From Pseudomonadales bacterium (GTDB lineage: Bacteria > Pseudomonadota > Gammaproteobacteria > Pseudomonadales > Ketobacteraceae): a stretch of DNA of 64,000 nucleotides. The stretch is from NCBI GenBank assembly GCA_020062665.1, contig JAGUVW010000017.1:62001-126000 (forward strand), read 5' to 3'. Under the pieces are notes generated by a model. That model worked only from the letters and a program-made list of their open reading frames with translations. It searched no databases and had not been told where the DNA came from. Positions 8,733 to 16,695 of this stretch are shown one piece after another. The position numbers and the translations under genes are program-made. How positions within the stretch are numbered: the first letter of the stretch is position 1; every line of letters begins with the position of its first letter.

Positions 8733-10082
8733 ATGCGTGGAACCCGGGTGATGTATGTCTGGGCGTTGCTGCTGTTGCTTGCGCCGTCGGCGTGGGCCAC
8801 TCTGCCACTGCAGGATGGTGAAGGCAGGCAGCTGCCGTCGCTGGCGCCCATGCTGGAACGGGTCAATCCCGCAGTGGTGAACATTTCCACCTTTGCCACC
8901 CGTGCCGCCTACAATCCGCTGCTGAACGATCCTTTCTTCCGTCACTTCTTCAATATTCCTGACAACGCCCGTCCGCAACAGCAGCGTCGCTCACAATCAG
9001 CCGGCTCTGGTGTGATCATCAATGCGAAAGAAGGCGTGGTCATCACCAATTTTCACGTGGTGGATGGCGCGGATGAAATCAAGGTTGCCCTGACCGATGG
9101 CCGTACGCTCGATGCCAAGCTGGTGGGTTCTGATCCGGAAGTGGACATCGCCGTGCTGAAAGTGAAGCCCGACAATCTCACCCAGATCAAGCTGGCGAAT
9201 TCCGACCAGGTGCGGGTGGGTGATTTCGTGGTGGCGATCGGCAATCCGTTCGGATTGGGGCAGACCGTTACCACCGGCGTGGTATCTGCACTGGGTCGCA
9301 GTGGCCTGGGCATCGAAGGCTATGAAAACTTCATCCAGACCGATGCTTCCATCAACCCCGGCAATTCCGGCGGCGCCCTGGTGGATCTCAATGGCGATCT
9401 GGTGGGCATCAATACCGCCATCATCGCGCCGGCAGGCGGCAACGTAGGGATCGGCTTTGCCATTCCCACCAACATGGCGCTGCACAGCATCGAACAGATT
9501 CTCGACGGTGGCGAGGTCAAGCGTGGCCAGCTGGGCATTGTGATCCAGGATCTGACACCGGATCTGGCGGAAGCCTTCAACCTCAAGGATCGGCAAGGTG
9601 TCATCGTGGCGGAAGTGCAGGACGATTCCTCGGCCGCCAAGGCGGGCATCGAGGCCGGTGACGTCATCGTGGAAATCGACGGCAAGGCCATGACCAGCGC
9701 CGGCCAGTTGCGCAATACGGTGGGCCTCAAGAAAATCGGCGACAAGGTGAAAGTCAAACTGCTGCGCGATGGCAAGTCGCGTGATTACACCGTCAAGATT
9801 GGTGAGCGCAGCGCGGCAGTCACTGCGTCCAAGGGGCTGCACAAATCACTGGAAGGCGCCAAGCTGGTGGTGAACCAGGATCCCAGGGGCGTGAAAGTGG
9901 AATCCATCAGCCCCAATTCTCCGGCGGCACTCAGTGGATTGCAGCCCGGCGATCTCATCGTCAGCGTTAATAACCTGCGCGTGGAAAGCATCGAGGATCT
10001 GCGCGCTGCCCTGGGCAAGCGGGAGCAGAACGTGTTGCGGCTGCGTCGCGGCAACATGGCGCTCTATCTGGTACTGCGCTAG
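8733..10082 (+). CDS. Periplasmic Do-like serine protease (DegQ/MucD family)
   Basis: 449 residues. A signal peptide (about 1-22, LLLLLAPSAWA) sends it to the periplasm. The trypsin-like domain has the full triad H108 (TNFHVV), D138 (EVDIAVLKV) and S212 (NPGNSGGA). Two PDZ domains follow (about 260-345 and 365-445). It degrades or chaperones misfolded envelope proteins. Length and two PDZ domains fit DegQ/MucD rather than DegS. The start has GGAGG 8 nt upstream. It stands alone with its own candidate stress promoter and terminator, and the sigma-E/anti-sigma genes are not in this window. Confidence 0.92.
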   Translation: MRGTRVMYVWALLLLLAPSAWATLPLQDGEGRQLPSLAPMLERVNPAVVNISTFATRAAYNPLLNDPFFRHFFNIPDNARPQQQRRSQSAGSGVIINAKEGVVITNFHVVDGADEIKVALTDGRTLDAKLVGSDPEVDIAVLKVKPDNLTQIKLANSDQVRVGDFVVAIGNPFGLGQTVTTGVVSALGRSGLGIEGYENFIQTDASINPGNSGGALVDLNGDLVGINTAIIAPAGGNVGIGFAIPTNMALHSIEQILDGGEVKRGQLGIVIQDLTPDLAEAFNLKDRQGVIVAEVQDDSSAAKAGIEAGDVIVEIDGKAMTSAGQLRNTVGLKKIGDKVKVKLLRDGKSRDYTVKIGERSAAVTASKGLHKSLEGAKLVVNQDPRGVKVESISPNSPAALSGLQPGDLIVSVNNLRVESIEDLRAALGKREQNVLRLRRGNMALYLVLR

Positions 10083-10094
10083 TTGTCGGCTCAT

Positions 10095-10123
10095 GCCCGT
10101 CCCAGACAACGGGGCGGGCTTTT
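10095..10123 (+). terminator. Intrinsic terminator after the Do-like protease
   Basis: GCCCGTCCC (10095-10103) pairs with GGGGCGGGC (10111-10119) with one G-T pair and is followed by four T. It sits 13 bp after the stop codon, between two convergent genes; the reverse strand lacks a U run, so it serves the plus strand. Confidence 0.75.
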
Positions 10124-10132
10124 CCGTGCAGC

Positions 10133-10585
10133 TCACTCCCGCAGGGGAATGACGTTCAACACCGAGCCTTCCATACCGATCACCTTGATGCGTTGCCCCG
10201 GTGCCAGCGATTCCGCGGAATGGACGTGCCAGGTCTGACCGTTGACCCGCAACACGCCGCGCCCCAGCGGCAGCGAGTGATCCAGCACAAAGGTCTGCCC
10301 GATGAGGTGAGCGGTGTCCTGAATGTGAGTGGAGGAAGCAGACTGTGCCAGCGCCTGGGAACGTTTCCGCTGCATCAGGGTGAAGACCACGGCAAAGGTA
10401 GCAAACAGAAAAACCTGGGTGGGCCAGGCAAAGGCAGGGCCGGTGATCAACACCAGCCCCACCAGCACGGCCGCCAGCCCGGCACCCGCAAGGAAACGGG
10501 CGACACCTATTGTCTCGCCGGTCAGCAACAGGGCACCCAGGATGAACCAGTGCCAGAAAGTCAGAGTATCAAGCCATCCCTGCAT
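10133..10585 (-). CDS. NfeD-family membrane protein
   Basis: 150 residues: two or three membrane helices (about 10-75) followed by a cytosolic or periplasmic OB-like beta barrel (about 90-148) with IGQTFVLDHSL and GQTWHVHS, as in short NfeD proteins. NfeD proteins usually partner SPFH/stomatin proteins in membrane quality control, but no stomatin gene is adjacent; it is monocistronic and convergent with the Do-like protease. Confidence 0.85.
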   Translation of the reverse strand: MQGWLDTLTFWHWFILGALLLTGETIGVARFLAGAGLAAVLVGLVLITGPAFAWPTQVFLFATFAVVFTLMQRKRSQALAQSASSTHIQDTAHLIGQTFVLDHSLPLGRGVLRVNGQTWHVHSAESLAPGQRIKVIGMEGSVLNVIPLRE

Positions 10586-10743
10586 GGGCAGCCGTCCTGA
10601 AATGTGCAGACAAAGCCTGTTAGGGGGAGATTCGCCAGACAGTTTTGTCTAAGAGTTCCGGTTTTTAGACGAAAGTTGTTTATGACGATCGTTCAATTTA
10701 TACAATAGCCCTTTCGCTACACCCTGTCCTGTTTTGGCGTGAC

Positions 10744-10953
10744 ATGAAAGAGTCGATATTTTCTCGCTTATTCAATCGCAAATCCCGGTCTGACAAGGCG
10801 GGCCGCCTGACGCCCGACGATATCCGCCGCAAACTGTCCTCCTATCAGAAGCAGGAGGGGCCTGCCCAGTTCGGCGGCGCCCAGCTGTACCGGGTGGAAG
10901 AGGTCGATCCGCAGGAAAAGCCGGCACCCCTGATTCAGAAGCCGCTGCGGTGA
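10744..10953 (+). CDS. Small hydrophilic protein of unknown function
   Basis: 69 residues, strongly charged, beginning MKESIFSRLFNRKSRSDKAG with a basic amphipathic start, then a polar Gln/Pro/Glu-rich tail. I recognise no family. No good Shine-Dalgarno sequence precedes the ATG. It is preceded by an inverted repeat (TTTTGTCTAA at 10643 and TTAGACGAAA at 10665) and a TACAAT element at 10701 that might be a -10. It lies just before the iron-storage genes. Coding status is plausible but not firm. Confidence 0.45.
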   Translation: MKESIFSRLFNRKSRSDKAGRLTPDDIRRKLSSYQKQEGPAQFGGAQLYRVEEVDPQEKPAPLIQKPLR

Positions 10954-11001
10954 CAGAGTGCACACAAACAGCACTCATTCGGTTTTGCCCTATTTTATCA
11001 A

Positions 11002-11030
11002 TTGACAAATATTATCATTAACATTATCTT
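11002..11030 (+). promoter_or_regulatory. bfd promoter with overlapping Fur box
   Basis: A perfect -35 TTGACA (11002-11007), 17-bp spacer and TATCTT (11025-11030). The spacer and -10 hold TATTATCATTAACATTATC (11010-11028), which matches 14 of 19 positions of the Fur consensus GATAATGATAATCATTATC. Fur with ferrous iron would block polymerase here, so bfd would be made under iron starvation. It lies 32 bp before the bfd start. Confidence 0.75.
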
Positions 11031-11061
11031 TGCCCCCGTAAGGATCAGGAGGCGAAGCCAC

Positions 11062-11253
11062 ATGTACGTTTGCATCTGCAAGGCCGTTACCGACAAGCAA
11101 ATCCAGGAATACCGCCAGCAGGGGGTCAACACCTTCCAGCAGCTGCGTGAGTGCACCGGTATCGCGACCCAGTGTGGCAAGTGCAGCGTGGACGCCCGCT
11201 CCTTTATGCAGCAGTCCACTTCCCTCAGCAATTCCGCGCTTTACGTAACCTGA
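11062..11253 (+). CDS. bfd: Bacterioferritin-associated ferredoxin
   Basis: 63 residues with the BFD-type [2Fe-2S] motif: Cys4-x-Cys6 (VCICKAV) and the later pair in QCGKC. The ATG at 11062 gives the family start MYVCIC and has AGGAGG 8 nt upstream; an upstream in-frame start would run into the Fur box. Bfd reduces the ferric core of bacterioferritin through its heme so that iron can be released. bfr is the next gene, 49 bp on. The Fur-box promoter fits release of iron during starvation. Confidence 0.92.
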   Translation: MYVCICKAVTDKQIQEYRQQGVNTFQQLRECTGIATQCGKCSVDARSFMQQSTSLSNSALYVT

Positions 11254-11302
11254 TCAACGCGCTAGCCTCTCCTATTTACTGCACCGGACGAGGAGAGGCG
11301 CG

Positions 11303-11779
11303 ATGAAAGGGGATCCCAAGGTCATTGAATACCTGAACAAAATACTGGGCAATGAGCTGATTGCGATCAACCAGTATTTTCTGCACGCCAAGATGTACCG
11401 CAACTGGGGCTACGGTGAACTGGCGGAACACGAGTATCACGAATCCATCGATGAAATGAAGCATGCGGACAAGCTCACCGACCGCATCCTGTTCCTGGAA
11501 GGCCTTCCCAATTATCAACACCTCGGCAAGCTGCGCATCGGCGAGAACGTGCCCGAAATGATCCAGTGCGATCTGGATCTGGAGCGCGACGCATTGCCCG
11601 TGCTGAAAGACGCCATCGCCTACAGCGAAAGCGTGCGGGACTATGTCTCGCGCGACCTGATGGTATCCATACTGGACTCGGAAGAAGAGCACATCGACTG
11701 GCTGGAAACCCAGCAGGATCTGATCAAGGCGATTGGCCTGCAGAATTACCTGCAGTCGAAGATGTCGAGCTCCAGCTGA
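11303..11779 (+). CDS. bfr: Bacterioferritin
   Basis: 158 residues, the standard length. All ferroxidase ligands are in place: E18, E51, H54, E94, E127 and H130, plus the heme-binding M52. The protein forms a 24-subunit shell storing ferric iron. The ATG has GGAGAGGCG about 7 nt upstream. It follows bfd; the 49-bp gap holds GAGGAGAGG but no clear promoter, so both may be on one transcript or bfr may have a separate one. Confidence 0.95.
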   Translation: MKGDPKVIEYLNKILGNELIAINQYFLHAKMYRNWGYGELAEHEYHESIDEMKHADKLTDRILFLEGLPNYQHLGKLRIGENVPEMIQCDLDLERDALPVLKDAIAYSESVRDYVSRDLMVSILDSEEEHIDWLETQQDLIKAIGLQNYLQSKMSSSS

Positions 11780-11782
11780 TCC

Positions 11783-12691
11783 TCAATCCGCCGGCAACAT
11801 CGCATCCAGTGCCTGATCCAGTGTCGGGTGCTGGAATGTGAATCCCGCCTGCTGTGCCGCCTGTGGCACTACCCGCTGGCTTCCCAACAACAATCCCGAC
11901 GCTTCACCCAGAGCCGCTTTCAGAGCGAAAGCCGGCATTGGCATTATTGCTGGCCGGTGCAGCCGGGCCGCCAGACGTTGGGTGAAATCAGCATTACGTA
12001 CCGGCTCCGGCGCGGTGCCATTGAATACGCCGCGCAACGCAGGGTTGTCCAGCAGAAAGAATATCAGGCTGCAGATGTCCTCCCGGCTGATCCAGGAAAA
12101 CCACTGCTGGCCTGATCCGATGCGTCCACCTAACCCCAGCTTGAACGGCAACAACATTTTTTGCAGCGAGCCGCCGCTGGGGTCCAGTACTACACCGATT
12201 CGCACGATGCAGAGCCTTGTGCCCAGGGCGCCCACCGGTTGCGCGGCCCGTTCCCAGTCCCGGCACAGCGTGGCGGCAAAATCGGCGCCGGCTGCCTTTG
12301 TTTCTGTGCAGATGGTTTCGCCGCTGTCGCCGTAGTAGCCGATGGCGGAGCCACTGATGAAGCTGGCCGGTTTGGTGGGCAGGCTGGACAACGCATTCAA
12401 TAATTGACGGGTAAACTCGATGCGGCTGTCGCGCAGGATCTGCCGGCGTCCCGTGCTCCAGCGTCCGTTCAGGATGGGTTCGCCGGCCAGATTGATCACG
12501 TGATCAATGGGTGGTAGCGACGCCAGCGTGTTGAGCGAACGGATGACATTTACCTTGTCGCCGCAAATGTGCTGCACCGTTGCAGTTGGCTGGCGTGAAA
12601 GTACGGTGACAGCCATGCCTCGCCGTTGTGCCAGGGTGCACAGGCGCCTGCCAATGAAGCCGGTGCCGCCAGTGATCAGAATCTGTGTCAT
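11783..12691 (-). CDS. SDR39U1-type epimerase (TIGR01777/YfcH family)
   Basis: 302 residues. An N-terminal Rossmann fold has ILITGGTGFIGRRLC (residues 3-17), then HVINLAGEPILNGRW and SGSAIGYYGDSG, signatures of the atypical SDR39U1 group, and a C-terminal DUF1731-like part ending in AGFTFQHPTLDQAL. It likely binds NADP; the substrate is unknown in this family. The start at 12691 gives the family length; the longer frame adds over 100 residues without family match. It converges on bfr with only 3 bp between stops. Confidence 0.88.
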   Translation of the reverse strand: MTQILITGGTGFIGRRLCTLAQRRGMAVTVLSRQPTATVQHICGDKVNVIRSLNTLASLPPIDHVINLAGEPILNGRWSTGRRQILRDSRIEFTRQLLNALSSLPTKPASFISGSAIGYYGDSGETICTETKAAGADFAATLCRDWERAAQPVGALGTRLCIVRIGVVLDPSGGSLQKMLLPFKLGLGGRIGSGQQWFSWISREDICSLIFFLLDNPALRGVFNGTAPEPVRNADFTQRLAARLHRPAIMPMPAFALKAALGEASGLLLGSQRVVPQAAQQAGFTFQHPTLDQALDAMLPAD

Positions 12692-12765
12692 CGTGTCCAT
12701 CCACAATGTGTTTACGTCTGCCGAATCTAGAGCAATGTGAAGGAGGAGGCAACGCTGGCAGTCTG

Positions 12766-13665
12766 CTAAACGTGGCGTTCGGTGTGGGCTGCGAGCGCCT
12801 GCTGTGACCAGACCAGGAACCGGGTGTCGCGCTGATCCGCCTGTTGCCAGAGCGGCGTAAGTGATTCGTTTTGCCAGTACTGCGAGCCAAAGCGGATCTG
12901 ACACTGTACGAAACAGCGCAGTGCCTGCTCGTGTTGCAGCCCCAGCGCACGGGCCTGCCGTGTGCCCTGCTGCATCAGCAACGGCAGGTGTGGCGGATAG
13001 ATGCGGCTTAGATGCGCGGGCTCGGTCCGCCACAGGTGGTCCTCGATTTCGTCCACCAGCAGGCGTTCAAATGCTGATGCGAAATCCTTAAGGTGGTGAG
13101 CCTGCATTTGCCACCAGGGGGAATCCTTTTCTGCCGGCGGAATATCCGGCGACGGGTTGTGCCAGATCCACCATTGACGGGAAAGGTGTGGCGCAATGAA
13201 CGTGTGGCAGGGTGCGAGCAGCAGCTGCCGCTCCGCCAGCGTGCACTGCCGCACAATGGGTGATAGCACCTGGCTGTCCCAGAAACGGAAGAGAGTAGGG
13301 TCCAGATCGGGCGTCAAAACGTGGATCAGACTACGCCAATGACGTGCCTGCTGATGCAGTGGCCAGGATGACAACCACCAGATGATCTGGTGTTCCGCCC
13401 AGCAGCCCCATTGTTGCAGAAACGCCTCGTCCGCCGGATCGATGGCGAACAGATACGGAGAGTAGGGCAGACAGGCCGCGAATTCGGTTTCCAGAAACAG
13501 GGGTTCGTAGTCTGCTTCCGGTGCCAGCAGGAAAAACTGTTCCAGGCCAGGATTGTCGACGGTGCCATCGATCAGTCCGAACAGCTTCAGCGAGGAATTT
13601 GAGGCGCGCAGCAGGTTGAGGCGCTCGACCAGTTCCAGTTCGTGGCAGAAAAATTCTGTTTGCAT
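12766..13665 (-). CDS. DUF4123 protein (type VI secretion effector-adaptor family), orphan
   Basis: 299 residues. The first half has the DUF4123 pattern: LFGLIDGTVDNPGLEQF (about 29-45), YSPYLFAID (about 68-76), the long WWLSSWPLHQQARHWRSLIHV block, and LFRFWDSQVLSPIV (about 123-136). In T6SS loci such proteins load effectors onto VgrG tips. The second half (about 170-299) is not recognised. No vgrG, PAAR or effector gene lies nearby. The gene upstream (15-bp gap, same strand) has a sigma-region-4-like C-terminus, which is an unusual partner. No Shine-Dalgarno sequence is visible, so expression may depend on coupling to that gene. Confidence 0.75.
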   Translation of the reverse strand: MQTEFFCHELELVERLNLLRASNSSLKLFGLIDGTVDNPGLEQFFLLAPEADYEPLFLETEFAACLPYSPYLFAIDPADEAFLQQWGCWAEHQIIWWLSSWPLHQQARHWRSLIHVLTPDLDPTLFRFWDSQVLSPIVRQCTLAERQLLLAPCHTFIAPHLSRQWWIWHNPSPDIPPAEKDSPWWQMQAHHLKDFASAFERLLVDEIEDHLWRTEPAHLSRIYPPHLPLLMQQGTRQARALGLQHEQALRCFVQCQIRFGSQYWQNESLTPLWQQADQRDTRFLVWSQQALAAHTERHV

Positions 13666-13680
13666 GATGAGCTGTGCGGC

Positions 13681-14421
13681 CTACTTGCGCAGCACGCAAT
13701 CCGTCACCAGATCAGCCATTTCCTGGGGCACCATCGTCATCATCTTCTTGCGCGTGTTCAGCAGGATGATGCGGGCGTTGGTAACGCTGTGGCCGGTGTG
13801 CTCGGCGATTTCCATGGCGTCCATGCGTTCGCAGATGGTGTAGCGCAGGTGGCGATACTGAACCGGCGTCAGGCGTGAGCGCATTTTTTCCAGCATCGTG
13901 GAGATGCGCTCGTCTTTCTCGTTTTCTTCCTGCTCCAGCATGTCGTAGGTGAGGATGTAGTCTTCGGCGGCGAATAACGCGCGCTGTAAGGGTTCGTACT
14001 CGCTGGCATAGCCGATGTGATTCAGGCAGTCTTCATCGTCCTGATCGTAGCAGTCGTCTTCAGTGAACTCGGGCAGCTGGTCGATCTGTACATAGTTGGG
14101 AAACTCGCGGATCAGGGCATCCACCATGCGGGTGAAGGTAATCATCTTGAGCGTGCCCAGCATGATCTGGTTGCGCCGTTCACCTTCGGCATCGAGGTTT
14201 TTTTCGTGCACGGACTTTAGCGGTTTCCAGGCAACGTCACAGTAAAGTCCGAGCAGGGAATCCGTGGCATCGCTGGGCAGATACTGCAGGCCGACGTGCT
14301 TGACGAGATGAGTGCAATAGCGGGTGAAATTGGCGGCGATGAACAGGTGGATGTCGATGTTGCGCCAGTCTTCCTGACTCCAGGGCGCCAGATTGCGGTG
14401 CTTGTGCTTCTTCATTTTCAT
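13681..14421 (-). CDS. Protein with a sigma-70 region 4-like helix-turn-helix at the C-terminus, otherwise unknown
   Basis: 246 residues starting at an ATG with AGGAGG 8 nt upstream (an upstream TTG start is less likely). Residues about 175-225 read RLTPVQYRHLRYTICERMD then EIAEHTGHSVTNARIILLNTRKKM, the shape of sigma-factor region 4 / ECF-type DNA-binding helices. The rest, including an acidic middle (EDDCYDQDDEDC), matches nothing I know, and no clear sigma region 2 is visible, so it may be a DNA-binding regulator rather than a working sigma factor. It is preceded by an AT-rich leader with repeated words and cotranscribed with the DUF4123 gene. Confidence 0.6.
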   Translation of the reverse strand: MKMKKHKHRNLAPWSQEDWRNIDIHLFIAANFTRYCTHLVKHVGLQYLPSDATDSLLGLYCDVAWKPLKSVHEKNLDAEGERRNQIMLGTLKMITFTRMVDALIREFPNYVQIDQLPEFTEDDCYDQDDEDCLNHIGYASEYEPLQRALFAAEDYILTYDMLEQEENEKDERISTMLEKMRSRLTPVQYRHLRYTICERMDAMEIAEHTGHSVTNARIILLNTRKKMMTMVPQEMADLVTDCVLRK

Positions 14422-14870
14422 ATTCAACTCCTCCTGATGCGAAGGTCGAAGCTTGCTTGAGTGGCCCCCGCCAGCACAGCCTCGCCTGTTCCCCTGCGAT
14501 AATCATCCATGATGAATCCTTGATCGGAACGGGGCGTAGAGTAGCAATCGCATTTTTTCAAAACAATAGCGCAAACTCATTTTGAGCAATTTCCTACACG
14601 CTTTTGTGAATAATTGCGTTCTTTGGCTGAGCGTTTGCTTGGGAGTTTTTGCGAGGATTCTTGCGTTAACGAAAAAGAAAAAAACGTTACAGGATTTTTT
14701 GCGCGATCTTTTGCGTGCAGTTTGTCTTTATATCTTTCTGCTGAAAAACGTGTGTGCAAATATCTGCGCACTGTCGACTGCTGTGCAATGAAATGCACCT
14801 TATAACATCCGCTGATGTCATGCTGGTGGAAATCAGATTTTGTTGCTGGCGCGTCGGCGAGCGTGATGTG
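14422..14870. other. AT-rich intergenic leader upstream of the sigma-like gene
   Basis: About 450 bp with clearly more A/T than its surroundings and several poly-T or poly-A runs. Short reading frames inside it have no ribosome sites or family resemblance and are rejected. It should hold the promoter of the minus-strand sigma-like/DUF4123 pair, but I cannot place a convincing -35/-10. Its outstanding feature is the repeated TTGCG word described separately. Confidence 0.6.
14614..14715. repeat. Five TTGCG words, with an imperfect direct repeat 50 bp apart
   Basis: TTGCG occurs at 14614, 14649, 14661, 14699 and 14711. The last four form two pairs, each with 12-bp spacing, and the pairs are 50 bp apart; TTTTTGCG begins both. 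The two 21-bp units agree at 16 positions. The reverse word CGCAA is at 14570. The layout looks like a tandem binding site in the leader of the minus-strand regulator gene. Confidence 0.5.
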
Positions 14871-15797
14871 TTATTGAAGATAGCGTCGGATGGAGCGGGC
14901 AAGCAGAATGCGTTGCAACAGTGTGTCAGTGCTGTCGATGGGCAAGTGGTTGGACAGTGAGACAGCCTGGCTACGGAGCCAGAGTGTCAGCAGTTTGCAT
15001 TGTGCGCCGTTGTGAAACGTTCGTGCGAGCAACAGCAGCATATCGATGCGGGACGACGTGTCGGGAAGTGCGTGCAGCGATACCAGCAGGTCGTCTGACA
15101 GCAGCATCAGCAGTGCAGCGTTTACGGATGCAGGGTCGTTGCACTGCTGCATTCCCTGATCAGGTTGAAGAAAAATCTGCTCCGATCGGGTGGCCAGCAT
15201 TTCCATATTGCGACGGGCCTGAAAAAATTCCGATGGGCTGAAAGCATCGATATCGGTGTTGGCCAGTGTGGCGCGTCCTTTATCCGGCTGTCCGCCCAGT
15301 ATTTCGTGGCGTGCCACCGCCAGCATCCTGCGCGCCCGATCCTGATTGTCGAGACTCAGCAGCGACGCATAGAAATGACGTTTGAGTGTGTCTGCCCGCG
15401 CATCCTGCAGGGACAGGGCAAGCGCTTCGAGCATCAGGGTGACGGGAGGGGAGCCCCAGTAGTCGTGCAGGGACGGCGCGAGATCGGGAAGCAATGCGTC
15501 GGCCTCGTCCCAGCGTTGCATGCGCAGGTGTGAAAGAAAGCGCTCTTCCTGCTCCAGCAGCGCAATGAGATTCTGCTGCTGTGCGCCGAGGCTGGAGGAA
15601 AGCTGCCATTGCTGCGCTTCAAACTGCAGATGAGTGGCCAGCGCAGGTGTCAGCCACGGGGCGTCAGGCTGCTGGCTGGCGAGCGCAAGCAGATTCTGGA
15701 TCAGGCAGCGTGGCGCTGGCTCGCTGATGCAGGGGTGTTCGCTGGCGTGCGCTGGACTGATCCAGAGGGCGACTGCCAAAAGGATGAGCCGCAACAT
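14871..15797 (-). CDS. Secreted, mostly helical protein of unknown function
   Basis: 308 residues from the ATG at 15797, which begins directly with a signal peptide (MLRLILLAVALWISPAHA, cleavage near 18); a GTG at 15818 is an alternative start. The mature part is rich in Leu, Ala and Gln and looks like an all-helical, TPR-like repeat fold, but I cannot name a family. Cysteines near the N-terminus (HPCISEPAPRCLIQ) could form a disulfide. It starts within 25 bp of the end of the SprT-like gene upstream on the same strand, so they are probably one operon. Confidence 0.6.
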   Translation of the reverse strand: MLRLILLAVALWISPAHASEHPCISEPAPRCLIQNLLALASQQPDAPWLTPALATHLQFEAQQWQLSSSLGAQQQNLIALLEQEERFLSHLRMQRWDEADALLPDLAPSLHDYWGSPPVTLMLEALALSLQDARADTLKRHFYASLLSLDNQDRARRMLAVARHEILGGQPDKGRATLANTDIDAFSPSEFFQARRNMEMLATRSEQIFLQPDQGMQQCNDPASVNAALLMLLSDDLLVSLHALPDTSSRIDMLLLLARTFHNGAQCKLLTLWLRSQAVSLSNHLPIDSTDTLLQRILLARSIRRYLQ

Positions 15798-15821
15798 TCC
15801 CGTGCGATAGTCTGGCACCGC

Positions 15822-16484
15822 TCAGTGCTCGTCCGCTGTCAGTGGCAACGTGGGAAATCCTTCCTTTGCCAGCCATTCGAGCGCGCGCGTGCGTGCGGGT
15901 GCGCTGTGTTCCCATTCCATGAAAGCAGGTGGGTGTGGATTGCTGGAATCTGACTCGATCAGCTGGTGGCAACACTCATGAAACAGCAGGTACTTCAGTA
16001 CGAATTGCGGCGCCTTGCGTTCGTGCACGTATGGATGGATCGCAATGACGCGGGATTCGGGATAGTAGCAGGCGGCAGGCACCGCCTGGTGTGAATCGCT
16101 GTGGCGGTTGTAACGCTTCACGTACAGGGGCCAGCGAGTGTCACCCAGACGCAACAGCAGATGATTGAGCAGCAGATGGGCGTCCTTGTGTCCGGCGTCG
16201 GCGCACTGGATCAGCAATGGCAACGCACCCTGGGAGTCGTTGCGCGCCAGTGCTTCGCAGGCCTGGTCGAATACGGGGTGGATCGGGCTGTCTGCGCTCA
16301 ATGGATGGCGATCGACGCCGGTAAACACGGCGACGCTGCCCACTGGAATCTCCCAGCGGATCTCGGCCTGAATGCGGCCATCGAAATAACGGTTGTTCAC
16401 GGTGTTGAACAGCTTGAGCAGACCACGATTGTCGTAACCATGGTCGTCACCGAGCTGTCGCGCGCCTGGGGTCGCTGCGATCAT
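15822..16484 (-). CDS. SprT-like HExxH protein with an internal Sel1/TPR-like insert
   Basis: 220 residues. The N-terminal helix and strand LLKLFNTVNNRYFDGRIQ (about 22-39) are typical of SprT-like metalloproteases, and the zinc motif is H169-E-C-C-H173 with H184 as a possible third ligand. Between them, at about 65-120, lies a segment resembling a Sel1/TPR repeat (ALARNDSQGALPLLIQCADAG), which normal SprT proteins lack. No signal peptide. If active it would be a zinc peptidase; SprT relatives act on DNA-protein crosslinks, but no DNA-binding part is seen here. First gene of a pair with a secreted protein. Confidence 0.65.
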   Translation of the reverse strand: MIAATPGARQLGDDHGYDNRGLLKLFNTVNNRYFDGRIQAEIRWEIPVGSVAVFTGVDRHPLSADSPIHPVFDQACEALARNDSQGALPLLIQCADAGHKDAHLLLNHLLLRLGDTRWPLYVKRYNRHSDSHQAVPAACYYPESRVIAIHPYVHERKAPQFVLKYLLFHECCHQLIESDSSNPHPPAFMEWEHSAPARTRALEWLAKEGFPTLPLTADEH

Positions 16485-16695
16485 GTTGTCGTCCCTGTCG
16501 ATCAGTACATCGGGCGCACCTGCTAGGTGTCAGTGGGCAACCGGTGCAGGCGGGCGCTGATCCTCTCCCTGTCATGCTGCGCTACGCGAGCGACGTTGTG
16601 CGGCACGACTGAATGCGAGGTTTATTATAAAGACAGGTGGCACGCAAAAATGTGCGAGATTTCTGACAGGGTTGTGGGCGATTGCAGGTGTACGT

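Noticed and set aside
12692-13033. N-terminal extension of the SDR39U1 gene
   Set aside because: It adds over 100 residues before the ILITGGTGFIG motif, overlaps the DUF4123 gene and has no family match; the start at 12691 gives normal length.
14582-14805. Short frames in the AT-rich leader
   Set aside because: No start signals, low-complexity composition, and the region is better explained as regulatory DNA.
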